Below are positions 44,093-53,545 of a stretch of 64,000 nt of DNA, in pieces (positions within the stretch are counted from its first letter, which is position 1; the number at the start of each line of letters is the position of its first letter). The translations under genes and the position numbers were made by a program. Below the pieces are notes generated by a model. That model saw only the letters and a list, made by a program, of their open reading frames with translations. It was not told where the DNA came from and did not search any database. The DNA is from a bacterium OL-1 (GTDB lineage Bacteria; Actinomycetota; Coriobacteriia; Coriobacteriales; Atopobiaceae): contig LM994626.1 in assembly GCA_000752675.2 (NCBI GenBank), forward strand, positions 380,447 through 444,446. The letters are read 5' to 3'.

Positions 44093-44881
44093 TTAAAGCT
44101 TGTCGAGCTCTGCGTTCTCGTAGTCCTCGCGGGACCACTTGAGGGCCTGCTTGCCGTCGCGCGCAACGATGACGTAGCGGGCGATGGCGAGGGCAATCTC
44201 GTACAGGCCGATAAGCGCGGCAAACATGAGGAGCATGGTCACGGGCGAGGCGTCGGGCGTGACAACGGCCGAGAGGACCATGAGGCCAACGTAGATGTAG
44301 CGCCACTGCGAGCGGAAGGTCTTGTACGGCACGATGTGCAGGATCGAGAGGTAGAAAATCACTAGCGGCAGCTCGAAGGCAATGCCAAAGCCAATCTCAA
44401 GCAGCATGTAGATGTTGAGGTAGTCCTCGGCGTCGGCCATGTTCTGCGCGAACTCGAATGACTGGTCGAGAAGCCAACCAAACGCAGCGGGCTGGATCAC
44501 GTAGTAGCAGAAGATCATGCCGATGAAGAACAGGGCGACAAGGGCTGCCACCGTGGGGACGACCCACTTGCGCTCCTTGGGCTTGAGCGCCGGCAGGATG
44601 AAGGCCATGATCTCCCAGATAATGATGGGGGTGCAGATGATCATCGAGAAGAACATGGCGACCTTGAAGCGGATGGTGAAGCCGCCGAGCGCAGTGAGGA
44701 CGTAGAGGTCACCGCCGCGCATGGCCTCCTTAATCTGGTCGATCATGAGGTCGATGAGGGTGGGGGTGGCAAAGTAGACGATGACCGCCACCGTGAGGAG
44801 CGAGACCACGATGATGGTGAGCCTGCGACGAAGCTCGCCGAGGTGGTCCATGATGGGCATGCGTGCTGGTCCGATAGGCAT
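44093..44881 (-). CDS. tatC: Sec-independent translocase subunit TatC
   Basis: 262-residue six-helix receptor of the Tat pathway. Family motifs: MDHLGELRRRLTIIVVSLL at the N-terminus, FIGMIFCYYVIQPAAFGWLL, and YLNIYMLLEIGFGIAFELPL with the conserved glutamate. Start ATG 44881 is assigned by frame; no good ribosome site is visible and ATG 44851 region could serve. Adjacent to TatB/TatA-like gene. Confidence 0.93.
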   Translation of the reverse strand: MPIGPARMPIMDHLGELRRRLTIIVVSLLTVAVIVYFATPTLIDLMIDQIKEAMRGGDLYVLTALGGFTIRFKVAMFFSMIICTPIIIWEIMAFILPALKPKERKWVVPTVAALVALFFIGMIFCYYVIQPAAFGWLLDQSFEFAQNMADAEDYLNIYMLLEIGFGIAFELPLVIFYLSILHIVPYKTFRSQWRYIYVGLMVLSAVVTPDASPVTMLLMFAALIGLYEIALAIARYVIVARDGKQALKWSREDYENAELDKL

Positions 44882-44901
44882 GGTGGTATGGGAGCGGGGC
44901 G

Positions 44902-45552
44902 CTAGGCCTGCTGCTCGCCGCCCTCCTCTCCGTCTGTAGCGGTAACGGTGTCAGTGGCTGCGGGCGCGTCGGCCTTCTCGGCTTTATCGGCCTGCTGCTC
45001 GCGACGGCGCTTGGGGCTCATCGCGTAGAGGTCGGCGGCCGTCGTGGGCTTGGGCTTCTCGTCCGCGGGCTTTGACGCCTCTGGTGCGGGAGCGCTTGCC
45101 GTCTTGGCCTCGGCGGGTGCCTCGGCTGCGGGCGCGGCGTCGGCGTCGCTGTCGGCGTTGGCACCCGAAGCGTCCTCGTCGGATGCCTTCTCGGCGGCTG
45201 CGGCGTCTGCCTTGGCCTTCTCGGCGGCGGCGCGCTCTGCCTCAAGGCGCTTCTTGCGCTCGGCGAACGTCTCGGTCTTGGGCGTGGACTTGGGGGAACC
45301 GGAGCCCTCGATGTCTGCGTCCTCCTCCTCGCTGCGCTTGCGGTTGGGCTTCTTGGGCGCATCGCTCATTGCCTCGGTCGCGGGATCCACGATCTCGGTC
45401 TGAACCACCTGCGTAAAGCCCTCCTGGGCGTTTCTGAACTGCCGCAGCGCGCGGCCAATGGTGCGGCCCATCCCGGGGAGCTTGTCAGGCCCAAAGATGA
45501 GGAACGCGAAGAGCAGGATGAGAGCGAGCTCTGACTCTCCAATGCCAAACAC
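44902..45552 (-). CDS. tatB: TatA/TatB-family translocase subunit
   Basis: 216 residues. MFGIGESELALILLFAFLIF and GPDKLPGMGRTIGRALRQFR give the membrane helix, FGP hinge and amphipathic helix of the family; glutamate at residue 6 and length favour TatB. A roughly 150-residue Ala/Glu/Asp/Lys-rich low-complexity tail follows, longer than usual. Precedes tatC. Only one Tat A/B-type gene is in the window. Confidence 0.9.
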   Translation of the reverse strand: MFGIGESELALILLFAFLIFGPDKLPGMGRTIGRALRQFRNAQEGFTQVVQTEIVDPATEAMSDAPKKPNRKRSEEEDADIEGSGSPKSTPKTETFAERKKRLEAERAAAEKAKADAAAAEKASDEDASGANADSDADAAPAAEAPAEAKTASAPAPEASKPADEKPKPTTAADLYAMSPKRRREQQADKAEKADAPAATDTVTATDGEEGGEQQA

Positions 45553-45619
45553 GGTCGGTTTCCTCCAGCGTGGATCGAATTCCTACAGGTACCCGCGGCG
45601 TGCGGGCTTTCTGGAAGCG

Positions 45620-45940
45620 CTACTGCTGCGCCCCGGTGACGTTGAGGTCGGCGCCCACGCCAAGAAGAGAGAGGACGCGCGCCACGTTTCTCTGCGGGCG
45701 CTCCACCGAGAGGGTGCGGCCCGTCTCCTTGGCTCGGTGCGCCGCGCCAACCAGGACGCCTATGCCCGTCGAGTCAATGTAGGGCACCTCTGCCAGGTCG
45801 ATTGCAAGCGAACCCTTGCCCGAGGAGAGCTGCTCGTCAAGGACGTCTCGCAGAGCAGAGGCGTTGGAGACGTCGACCTCGCCGGCGACCGCCACGCGGC
45901 AGCCTCCCTCGGTGGGTGTGGTTGAGATGTTAATGCTCAT
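45620..45940 (-). CDS. STAS-domain anti-sigma factor antagonist
   Basis: 106 residues of SpoIIAA/RsbV type: GEVDVSNASALRDVLDEQLS and the phosphorylatable serine in VPYIDSTGIGVLVGA. It would bind an anti-sigma kinase when unphosphorylated and free an alternative sigma factor. No partner kinase or sigma gene lies next to it. ATG 45940. Confidence 0.92.
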   Translation of the reverse strand: MSINISTTPTEGGCRVAVAGEVDVSNASALRDVLDEQLSSGKGSLAIDLAEVPYIDSTGIGVLVGAAHRAKETGRTLSVERPQRNVARVLSLLGVGADLNVTGAQQ

Positions 45941-45955
45941 GGAGGTCCCTCTTCC

Positions 45956-46888
45956 TTAGAGTCCGGTACCAGAGAGGTTGTTCAGTGTGTCCGTGAGACC
46001 CTTCGCCCCGGTCTCGCCCGAGGTTGGTGACGTGGTGGACGAGCTATTGTTCGAGTTGGTCGAGGTTGACGACGTGGCGCTCGACGAGGACTCGAGCGCG
46101 GCAAGGCGCTGGGTGGCGTAGGACTTCGCGCCATACTCGTCGTTGGGGTCGTTGTCGATGGCGGACTGGTAGGAGGCCTTGGCGGCGTCCTTGTCGCCGG
46201 AGTACTCCTGAACCATGCCAAGGTTTGCCCAGGCGGGGGCATAGGTGGGCGAGTTCTGCGTGAGCGTCTCGAGGTCGGACTGCGCCTCGCTCGTGTTGCC
46301 CTCGTAGAGCTTGCAGAGCGCGATGTCCACGCGAACGGCGTCGGAGTCCTTGAGGTCGAGGTACTGCTGGTAGTAGCCAATGGCCTTCTCGAGGAGCTCG
46401 TTGCCGTGGGTGGTGTCGTCGTCCGAGGAGGACACCGAGATGACCGAGGCGCCCCAGCGCATGTAGTTGCGGCCCAGGTTGAGCAGGGTCGCGAGGTTGG
46501 TGTTGTCAGAGGAGAGCTTGGACTCAAGCTCCGCAACGGTGTCCTGGTACTTGGCGTCCACAGCGGCCACACCAGTAGCGGAGCTAGAGTCCGTGGAGCT
46601 TTCGTCCGACGAGTCCGAGCTGCTGTCCGAGCTGGAGTCAGCGCTCGAGTCCTGGGAGCTTTGCTGCTCGGCCTGCTGGTTGTTGGAGAAGGCCGTGGAG
46701 AGCGTGGGCATCATGAGCGAGACAACCATGAGCACGGCAAAGATGATGATGACGACCTTGGCGGGCGTGGAGAGGTTGTTCGCAGGTGAGGACTGGCCCT
46801 TCTTGGACGCGGAGCCCTTGCCCCTTGCCGAGGGAGCGGCCGTTGCTGCGCCCTTCTTGGCTGCCTTGTTACTTGGCTTCTTCGACAT
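45956..46888 (-). CDS. membrane-anchored TPR protein
   Basis: 310 residues: a Lys/Ala-rich cytosolic start, one transmembrane helix (about 45-65, VVIIIFAVLMVVSLMMPTLS), an Ser/Asp-rich linker, about three tetratricopeptide repeats (140-265; for example YAPAWANLGMVQEYSGDKDA) and a Ser/Thr/Asn-rich tail. Likely an extracytoplasmic scaffold. ATG 46888 is preceded by GGAGGGA about eleven bases away. Ends 15 bases upstream of the STAS gene start, so one transcript is likely. Confidence 0.8.
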   Translation of the reverse strand: MSKKPSNKAAKKGAATAAPSARGKGSASKKGQSSPANNLSTPAKVVIIIFAVLMVVSLMMPTLSTAFSNNQQAEQQSSQDSSADSSSDSSSDSSDESSTDSSSATGVAAVDAKYQDTVAELESKLSSDNTNLATLLNLGRNYMRWGASVISVSSSDDDTTHGNELLEKAIGYYQQYLDLKDSDAVRVDIALCKLYEGNTSEAQSDLETLTQNSPTYAPAWANLGMVQEYSGDKDAAKASYQSAIDNDPNDEYGAKSYATQRLAALESSSSATSSTSTNSNNSSSTTSPTSGETGAKGLTDTLNNLSGTGL

Positions 46889-47201
46889 GCCCGAACGATC
46901 CCTCCGTGTCCTTATACGTCTGGCCAGCCCAGGGGCTGGGCCACGCCTCGTGCGCTGGCGCCACTGGTGGCGCCACCGTTTGTGACCCTCTAATGTATGC
47001 CACATCCGGCCCGCCCTCGCGGGCGATGTGCGCGCCTCCCGATTCTACAGAACTCTGCGAGTCCGTTGGCGCAGGCCAAGCGCTAGTCCCATGCTAGGCA
47101 TCGGCCTCCCGAACGAAAAATACATTCTGGAGGCCGTTGCCATACAAGCATTGTATATGTCCGCTCTTCTCGCCTACTTGTGGCGAGAAGAGCTGGCCGC
47201 C
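46889..47201. other. intergenic region with hairpins
   Basis: No gene. Contains a GGCGCCAC/GTGGCGCC palindrome near 46959-46976, an ATACAA/TTGTAT stem near 47142-47157 and the 12-bp hairpin at 47163-47193. It separates the TPR operon from the aminotransferase gene end, both minus strand, and should hold the TPR promoter. Confidence 0.5.
47163..47193. terminator. 12-bp perfect hairpin after aminotransferase gene
   Basis: GCTCTTCTCGCC and its exact complement around a 7-base loop, nine bases after the aminotransferase stop on the minus strand. No T run follows. Confidence 0.6.
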
Positions 47202-48500
47202 CTAGCCCTGCTGGCCGTCGCGCTCGGCCTTGGCAAGGCGCGCCGAGACGAGCTTCACGGCAACCACAAAGACGTCGAGCGCCGCGCCAAGGTCCTCGAG
47301 CGAGGGGTACGTGGGCGCGATGCGGATGTTGGTGTCCTCGGGGTCGCGGCCGTAGGGCCAGGTCGCGCCGGCGGGCGTGAGCTTCACGCCCAGCTCGGCC
47401 GCCAGGCCAACGATGGCCTTCGCGGAGCCCTTGGGGCCGTCGAACGAGACAAAGTAGCCGCCGTGGGGGTTGCTCCAGGTGGCGCAGTCGAGCCCGTCAA
47501 GGCCGGCGTGGAGCTTCTCCTGCACCAGCTCGAAGCGCGGGCGCACGATCTGGGCGTGCTTCTCCATGTGGGCTTTGATGCCGTCGAGGTCCTTGAGGAA
47601 GCGCACGTGCGCAAGCTGCGAGACCTTCTCGGGCGAGACGCGCATCACCGAGAAGGCCGCGCGAATCTCGGCCATGTCGGCGGAGCTGGCGGTGACAAAC
47701 GCGATGCCTGAGCTGGGGAACGTCACCTTTGCCGTGGAGCCAAACTCGTAGACCATGTCGGACTTGCCGACCTCGGCCAGAGCGTCGAAGATGTTGAGCA
47801 GGTGGTCGCCCTCGCCCTCAAAGGTGTGGACCACGTAGGCGTTATCCCAGAAGATGCGGAAGTCGGGCGCGGCGGGCGTGAGCGCGGCGAACTTGCGGAC
47901 CACGTCGTCGGAGTAGGTGATGCCCGTGGGGTTGGCGTACTTGGGGACGCACCAGATGCCCTTGACTGCGGGGTCATTCTCGACCAGGCGCTTCACCACG
48001 GCCATGTCGGGGCCGTCATCGAGCATGGGAACGGGGACATTCTCGATGCCATAGTGAGCCGTGACCTTGAAGTGGCGGTCGTAGCCGGGAGCGGGGCAGA
48101 GGAACTTGACCTTGCCCTGCTGGCTCCAGGGCTTGTTGCCGCCAATACCGTGGGTATAGGCGTTGCAGACCAGGTCGTGCATGAGGTTGAGGCTCGAGGA
48201 GCCGTTCACGATCACGTTCTTGGGGTCAACGCCCAGGATCTGCGCGGCGAGGGCGCGCGCGGAGGGCAGGCCGTCAGGGGCACCGTAGTTGTCAACGGCC
48301 ACGCCCTGGTCGTCCATCTCGGTAGAAGAGTTGAGAACGTCGAGCATGGGGTGAGAGAGCGCGGTCTGCTCGGGGCTGGGCTTGCCTCGCGCCATGTCCA
48401 GCTTGAGACCCAGCGAGCGAAGGTGCTCTGCCTCGGCCTCGAGGCGCGTTATCTCCTGTGCGAGTTCCTGGTCTGACATGAGCTCATATGCGGTGGGCAT
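47202..48500 (-). CDS. aspartate-aminotransferase-like enzyme (MocR/Ic type)
   Basis: 432-residue fold-type I PLP enzyme of the group with PF12897-like features: LDMARGKPSPEQTALSHPML, NYGAPDGLPSARALAAQILG, NVIVNGSSSLNLMHDLV, CVPKYANPTGITYSDD, FWDNAYVVHTFEG, PLP lysine in EFGSTAKVTFPSSGIAFV. These are usually bacterial aspartate aminotransferases. ATG 48500 follows GAGGAGGGG; MSDQELA at 48479 is an alternative. Confidence 0.9.
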   Translation of the reverse strand: MPTAYELMSDQELAQEITRLEAEAEHLRSLGLKLDMARGKPSPEQTALSHPMLDVLNSSTEMDDQGVAVDNYGAPDGLPSARALAAQILGVDPKNVIVNGSSSLNLMHDLVCNAYTHGIGGNKPWSQQGKVKFLCPAPGYDRHFKVTAHYGIENVPVPMLDDGPDMAVVKRLVENDPAVKGIWCVPKYANPTGITYSDDVVRKFAALTPAAPDFRIFWDNAYVVHTFEGEGDHLLNIFDALAEVGKSDMVYEFGSTAKVTFPSSGIAFVTASSADMAEIRAAFSVMRVSPEKVSQLAHVRFLKDLDGIKAHMEKHAQIVRPRFELVQEKLHAGLDGLDCATWSNPHGGYFVSFDGPKGSAKAIVGLAAELGVKLTPAGATWPYGRDPEDTNIRIAPTYPSLEDLGAALDVFVVAVKLVSARLAKAERDGQQG

Positions 48501-48652
48501 GGGCCCCTCCTCGTGACGGCTGCATGGACGGATGCGGATGCGATTGTGTTGCGCCCAGAACGCGTTCCGGGCTGCCGACGCGCGTCAGTTGGCGCGCAGC
48601 GGCGAGAAAGAAGTATAGCGCGACGCCCTGTAGGCGTGATGCAGCTGGTACC

Positions 48653-48967
48653 ATGGGTTTCATGATGAGAAACACAGACACACACGAGCATCGCACCGCC
48701 CGCAGCGTCACGCACGGGGGGCTGCGCGCGCCGGAGTACGGCGAGCTGCAGCAGCTGGTAAACGAGCTCTACTACCACAACATGTCCGGGTCGGTCAGCA
48801 AAATCGACGTGCTCACGCGCGCCGAGATTGACGACCTGTGCGATGACCTCATGGAGGTCGTCGACCTTCTCCCCGCGGGCAGGTACAAGCGCGGGAGGCT
48901 GTGCGACCAGCTCAACAGCATCGTGACGGCCCACGGCTGGGGCAACGTCTACGGCACGGTTGAGTGA
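48653..48967 (+). CDS. conserved-looking hypothetical protein
   Basis: 104 residues, no family recognised. The sequence (ELQQLVNELYYHNMSGSVSK, LTRAEIDDLCDDLMEVVDLL, CDQLNSIVTAHGWGNVYGTV) has the regular helix pattern and codon bias of a real gene. ATG 48653 is chosen; no ribosome site is visible, and ATGs at 48662 and 48665 are possible, so it may be leaderless (a TATAGC -10-like hexamer is at 48615). The stop codon TGA is the first three bases of a 29-bp palindrome copy. Confidence 0.65.
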   Translation: MGFMMRNTDTHEHRTARSVTHGGLRAPEYGELQQLVNELYYHNMSGSVSKIDVLTRAEIDDLCDDLMEVVDLLPAGRYKRGRLCDQLNSIVTAHGWGNVYGTVE

Positions 48968-48993
48968 GACAAAGGGAGTTTCCCTTTGTCTCA
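48965..48993. repeat. 29-bp TGA-ended palindrome, copy 8
   Basis: Perfect, centre AGTTT. TGA at 48965-48967 is the stop codon of the preceding plus-strand gene. Confidence 0.95.
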
Positions 48994-49009
48994 TTCCTAA
49001 TGGCATGCG

Positions 49010-49125
49010 GTCGCCGGAAGGCCGCGTTTGATGCAATCTGCAACAAAAACCGTGCTCCGGCGACAAAAAGTCGCCGGAGAGCCCCGTTTGGATAGTCATT
49101 CCTCCATCGAGGCCCTTCCGGCGAC
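49010..49125. repeat. quartet of TCGCCGGA units forming two hairpins
   Basis: Units GTCGCCGGA.... at 49010-49035 and 49070-49095 (60 bp apart), with inverted units at 49039-49064 and 49103-49125. The inner ends read TGCA.CAAA, as in units at 28.3 and 36.2 kb. Placed between a repeat copy and the glutaredoxin gene end. Confidence 0.8.
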
Positions 49126-49152
49126 AACGCTACAGCTAAGTTCGCCGCGGCA

Positions 49153-49470
49153 CTAGAACGAGCAGCCACCGCCAATGGTGCACGAGGCACCCGCAGCGGG
49201 GGCGTCGTCCTTCTCGCCAGCTGCCGCCGCCGAGAACTCCTTGCCCAGGTAGGCGATGATGTCATCCGACTCGTACATGGCCTTGCCGTCAATAAAGAGG
49301 CACGGCACCTGACGCTTGCCGCCAACCTCGACCAGGCGCTCGCGGTCCGCGTCGGACTCGTCAATGTTGTGGAGCGGCAGCTCAATGCCGTTGGCGTCCA
49401 TGAAGGCAAGCACCTTGTGGCAGTAGGGGCAACCGTTCTTGATGTAAAGCTCGAGGTTCTTCTCGGCCAT
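49153..49470 (-). CDS. glutaredoxin-like protein
   Basis: 105-residue thioredoxin-fold oxidoreductase with the active site C14-P-Y-C17 (YIKNGCPYCHKVLAF), the cis-proline QVPCLFIDGKAMYESDDIIA, and a C-terminal extension ending CTIGGGCSF with two further cysteines that is not part of classical glutaredoxin. ATG 49470 with AAGGAGAG. Monocistronic. Confidence 0.93.
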   Translation of the reverse strand: MAEKNLELYIKNGCPYCHKVLAFMDANGIELPLHNIDESDADRERLVEVGGKRQVPCLFIDGKAMYESDDIIAYLGKEFSAAAAGEKDDAPAAGASCTIGGGCSF

Positions 49471-49656
49471 GGCTCTCCTTCCAGAGGGGGGTCTCGTGTG
49501 ACTCTAACCTGCATGTACCCGTAGGGGGCCAGGTCCAGCCCATATGATACAGGACGAGAAGCAAATCTCCACACGCCAACGCGCCATCAACCCCGCCAGC
49601 GCCGCCCGGCGTTCCCCTCGGCGCCCGCAGATGACCTCCAGCGCCACCCCAATCGC

Positions 49657-49734
49657 AGAAATAGCTCTATTTCTTAATCGCACTTGACGTTTCCGCAGTT
49701 GGCTCAAGATCGTTTTAAGAAACGGAGCTATTCT
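49657..49734. repeat. GCCAACTG-core palindrome, single copy
   Basis: Arm 49657-49680 (AGAAATAGCTCTATTTCTTA..) is repeated inverted at 49711-49734. The centre, read on the minus strand, contains AGCCAACTGCGGAAACG, similar to the cores at 20.9 and 36.1-36.4 kb. Lies upstream of both the glutaredoxin and the end of aspS. Confidence 0.7.
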
Positions 49735-49931
49735 CCGGTGGCGGGACGTCGCGGCACGTGCGAGCGAGACGTGAGAAGGGCAGCGGACGCTACGAGAGAT
49801 CACCTTCCGGCGTCAAGAGGGCGCCGGGACGAAGGCTCCATCCGCGCGCCAAAGAAAACCCTCCGGCGTCACAAGACGCCGGAGGGCAAGCCAAAGCCGA
49901 GAAGAGAGGGCGCGCCTACAGGGCTGCTTCC

Positions 49932-51698
49932 CTACAGAAGCCTCAGCGAGACCTCCTTGAGCTGCGCGCCCGTGACCTCGGACGGCGCTGCGCTCATGAG
50001 GTCGGAGCCGCTCGCCGTCTTGGGGAACGCCATGACCTCGCGGATGTTGTCCGCGCCCGCAAGCAGCATGCACACGCGGTCCAGGCCAAGCGCAAAGCCG
50101 CCCATGGGAGGCGCGCCAAACTCGAGGGCGTTCATGAGGAAGCCAAACTGCGCCTGCGCGCGCTCGGGCGTGAAGCCCAGCTTCTCCAGGATCTTCTCCT
50201 GCAGCTTGGCGTTGTGGATACGCATGCCGCCACCGCCGGCCTCGTAGCCGTCCATGACAAAGTCGTAGGTGTGCGAGCCCATGGCCAGAGGGTCGGTGTC
50301 GAGAAGGTCGATCTGGTCCTCGTTGGGCTGGGTGAAGGGCTGGTGCTCGGAGTCCAGGCACTTGCGGTCCTCGTCCCAGTGGAACAGGGGGAAGTTCACG
50401 ACCCACAGGAAGTCGTGGCCCTCGCGCGGCACCTCAAGCTCGTTGGCCATGTGGCTGCGCATGCCGCCCAGGATCTCGTCAGCGTGCAGGCGGCTCTCCA
50501 CGGCGAACATCACAAGGTCGCCGGGCTCCACGTTCATCTCGGCACGAAGCGCGGCCATCTCCTCATCCGAGAAGAACTTGACGATGGGGCTGGTCACCGA
50601 GCCGTCCTCGCGGAAGGCGATGTAGGCCAGGCCCCTGGCGCCAAACTCGGCGGCAACGTCGGCCAGGCGGTCAATGCGCGCACGGGGCCACTTGCCGGCG
50701 CCCTTGGCGTTGATGGCCTTGACGTACTGGCCATCGGTGGCCGCGGCGGTGGCAAAGAGCTTGAACTTGGATGCCGAGAAAATCGGCGTCACGTCGTGAA
50801 GCTCCATGCCATAGCGGGTGTCGGGCTTGTCGGTGCCATAGGTGTCCATGGCATCCCAGTACTGGATGCGACGGAGCGGCAGCTCAAGCTTGACGCCCAT
50901 CTTGCCAAAGGCCTTGGCCAGCACGTGCTCGAGCGCGCCCATCACGTCGTCCTCGGTGACGAAGCTCATCTCGACGTCCACCTGGGTGAACTCGGGCTGA
51001 CGGTCCTTGCGCAGGTCCTCGTCGCGGAAGCACTTGGCCACCTGGTAGTAGCGCTCGACGCCGCCCACCATGAGGAGCTCCTTCAGGAGCTGCGGGGACT
51101 GCGGCAGCGCATAGAAGTGGCCCGGCTGCATGCGGCTGGGAACCAGGAAGTCGCGGGCACCCTCGGGGGTGGACTTAAAGAGCGAGGGGGTCTCGACCTC
51201 CATGAAGTCAGAGTCATGGAAGGCCTCGCGCAGGGCGAAGGTGAAGTCGCTGCGGAGCTTGAGGTTGGACGTCATCTTGGGGCGACGAAGGTCGAGGTAG
51301 CGGTAGCGCAGGCGAACGTCCTCGGCGGTGTCAACGTGGTCCTCGATCTGGAACGGCGGCGTCTTGGACGTGTTGAGCACCACAATCTTGGTCACGTAGA
51401 CCTCGATGGCACCCGTGGCCAGCTTGTCGTTGTTCTGGCCCTCAGGGCGCTCGCGCACGGTGCCGCTCACCATGATGGGCCACTCGGAGCGGATGGTCTC
51501 GGCCTCGTGGAAGGTGGCCTCGTCGCAGACCTCGGGGTCAAACTCGAGCTGAGTCACGCCGGCGCGGTCGCGAAGGTCGACAAAGATCAGGCCGCCGTGG
51601 TCGCGGCGGTGCCAGACCCAGCCGGTGAGCGTGACCTCCTCGCCGATGTTCGACTCGCGCAGCTCGCCGCAGGTGTGCGTGTGCATGCTATAGGACAT
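49932..51698 (-). CDS. aspS: aspartyl-tRNA synthetase
   Basis: 588-residue class II synthetase charging tRNA-Asp (possibly also tRNA-Asn; no AsnRS or GatCAB is in the window). N-terminal OB-fold anticodon domain (EVTLTGWVWHRRDHGGLIFV), class II motif 2 (CFRDEDLRKDRQPEFTQVDV), the bacterial GAD insertion, and motif 3 (GFALGLDRVCMLLAG). ATG 51698 with AGAGGA. The open frame extends upstream without coding character. Confidence 0.97.
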   Translation of the reverse strand: MSYSMHTHTCGELRESNIGEEVTLTGWVWHRRDHGGLIFVDLRDRAGVTQLEFDPEVCDEATFHEAETIRSEWPIMVSGTVRERPEGQNNDKLATGAIEVYVTKIVVLNTSKTPPFQIEDHVDTAEDVRLRYRYLDLRRPKMTSNLKLRSDFTFALREAFHDSDFMEVETPSLFKSTPEGARDFLVPSRMQPGHFYALPQSPQLLKELLMVGGVERYYQVAKCFRDEDLRKDRQPEFTQVDVEMSFVTEDDVMGALEHVLAKAFGKMGVKLELPLRRIQYWDAMDTYGTDKPDTRYGMELHDVTPIFSASKFKLFATAAATDGQYVKAINAKGAGKWPRARIDRLADVAAEFGARGLAYIAFREDGSVTSPIVKFFSDEEMAALRAEMNVEPGDLVMFAVESRLHADEILGGMRSHMANELEVPREGHDFLWVVNFPLFHWDEDRKCLDSEHQPFTQPNEDQIDLLDTDPLAMGSHTYDFVMDGYEAGGGGMRIHNAKLQEKILEKLGFTPERAQAQFGFLMNALEFGAPPMGGFALGLDRVCMLLAGADNIREVMAFPKTASGSDLMSAAPSEVTGAQLKEVSLRLL

Positions 51699-51879
51699 GT
51701 GATTCCTCTCGTCTCTTCCGCCCCGTGCCGTGCGGACGGACCAACAGATGACGGCGCGCCGACGTAGACTGCGGCGGCACGCGCAACTGGCCATGGTAAA
51801 CCAATCGCGCGCGGTCACCGGCCAACATGCGCGGCCGCAACCGTGCCTTAACGGAAAGCCCGCATCGCAGGGCGTATCG

Positions 51880-51931
51880 GCGGTGTGGCGGCACAGCGGC
51901 GTGGCGGCACGGCGGCGTGGCGGCACCTGGC
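51880..51931. repeat. 15-16-bp tandem repeat GTGGCGGCACRGCGGC
   Basis: Three near-identical units run from about 51880 to 51931, in the gap between aspS and the CapA-like gene end. Composition is very GC-rich; no RNA or protein signal is evident. Confidence 0.75.
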
Positions 51932-51962
51932 GCGTCGGCGCACGACAGCACCTGGCGCCACC

Positions 51963-53342
51963 CTACAGCGTGACGAGAAGCTCGCCCTTCTCGCGGTCGT
52001 AGCCGCTTCCCAGGACGTCAGCGCAGAGCTCGTGCGCCCAGGCAGGCGTCACCGTTGGGAGCTTGCTTGTGGCGGCAAGCTCATCTGTGTAGTCCGCCAG
52101 GAAGTACGTGGTCTCGTCTGCTGGGTTGATGTGCGTGACTAGCGGCTTCATGGCGTACGACGCCACGCGGCACGTGCCTGTGGCGTCTCGCTCCAACGTC
52201 ACACGAGCCATGCCGCCAATCATGTTCTGCGGGGCATCCATGCCGCTCACAAAGTTGCCCACCGACCAGTAGCAGACCATGGTGTGGCCGTCTGTGCCGG
52301 TCATGGTCTCGACAGGCCCCATCACGTGCGGATGGTTACCCAAGACCACGTCCACACCGCACTCCAAAAAAATGCTCGCCCAGCGCTCCTGCTCGCCATC
52401 TGGCCCGGTCACGTTCTCGGTGCCCCAATGCGGGCACACAACCACCATATCCGCCTCCTCGCGGGCGCGCCGGCAGTCCTCGCGCACGCGGGTCTCGTCC
52501 AACAGGGCAACGGCGCCTTTAGGGTCCCCGTAGCCATTGAGGCCATAGGTGTAGTTGAGAACGGCCACGCGAAAGCCGTCCTTCTCGTACACGAATATGT
52601 TGTTGGAGTCCGCCGGCTCCTCTGTCTGCGGATCCGTGCACCCAATCACCGCCACCTCGGGATGAGCCGTGCGCCAGAACTCCAGCTCGGAGTGGATGCC
52701 GTCATAGCCCCTGTCCATGGTGTGGTTTGTGGCGCGCAGCACCACGTCAAAGCCCGCGGCAACCTCGGCATCGCCAACCTCCTGCGGCCCGTTGAAGACG
52801 GGGTAGCCAGAAAGCCCCATCCCCGTGCCGCCCAAGATGGTCTCCTGGTCGACAATGGCCAGGTCACAGGCGGCAACTTCGTCGCTCACGTTGGCAAAGA
52901 GGTGCGAGAAGTCATACGAGCCGTCCGCCGTGCGGCCGGAGCTGTAGACCGAGGGGTGGAGAAGGACGTCGCCCACCATGCAGATGTCGATGGTCGTGGG
53001 TGCGGCGGCGGGCGTTGCAGCGCCGCCGTTTGCCGTGGCGGCCTCGGCCACGGCCGGCTCCTCGGAGCCAGGGCCGCCGTTGGCCCAGACGGGTGTCCTC
53101 ACCGTCCATGCGCCGTAGGCAAAGCCCAGAGCGATCACGATGCCAGCAAGCACGGAGAGCGCCAGGCGCAGGCCGTCGTGCGCGTGCGCGGCGCCAGCCG
53201 AGCGGTCAACGTAGTCGTAGCTGGTGCGCTGAGGGGTGCGCTGGTACACGGGCAGCGGCGCCACGGCACGAGGCGCGGTCTTCTCGGCAGCTTCTGGGGC
53301 ATCGTGGCCCTCAGCGTGCGCGGGCTTCTCGGACACGTCCAT
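51963..53342 (-). CDS. CapA-family (PGA_cap) metallophosphatase-like protein
   Basis: 459 residues. A cytosolic start, one transmembrane helix (about 60-82), then a calcineurin-like domain of the CapA family: IDICMVGDVLLHPSVY (metal Asp), LAIVDQETILGG, VLRATNHTMDRGYDGI, WGTENVTGPDGEQERW, VLGNHPHVMGPVE. Homologues include poly-gamma-glutamate biosynthesis protein CapA; no CapB/C genes are near, so an envelope enzyme of unknown substrate is the safe call. ATG 53342 or the adjacent ATG 53345 follows AAGGAG. Confidence 0.88.
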   Translation of the reverse strand: MDVSEKPAHAEGHDAPEAAEKTAPRAVAPLPVYQRTPQRTSYDYVDRSAGAAHAHDGLRLALSVLAGIVIALGFAYGAWTVRTPVWANGGPGSEEPAVAEAATANGGAATPAAAPTTIDICMVGDVLLHPSVYSSGRTADGSYDFSHLFANVSDEVAACDLAIVDQETILGGTGMGLSGYPVFNGPQEVGDAEVAAGFDVVLRATNHTMDRGYDGIHSELEFWRTAHPEVAVIGCTDPQTEEPADSNNIFVYEKDGFRVAVLNYTYGLNGYGDPKGAVALLDETRVREDCRRAREEADMVVVCPHWGTENVTGPDGEQERWASIFLECGVDVVLGNHPHVMGPVETMTGTDGHTMVCYWSVGNFVSGMDAPQNMIGGMARVTLERDATGTCRVASYAMKPLVTHINPADETTYFLADYTDELAATSKLPTVTPAWAHELCADVLGSGYDREKGELLVTL

Positions 53343-53545
53343 CACTCCTTGTCGCCATGTCTGGCTCGAGCTGCGCGACAGCGCGCAGCTGGGGTTTGCG
53401 TGACGTTGCGGCCAGCGCGCGACGGGCGCGCGGGTTTGCGTGTACGCTCGTTTGGCTAGCCAATGTTCATCTTACGCATGCGCGTCCGCGCCGCGCCGCC
53501 TTACGGGTAACGGTTCTGCCAGCGGACGCAGTGGGAGTGATGGGG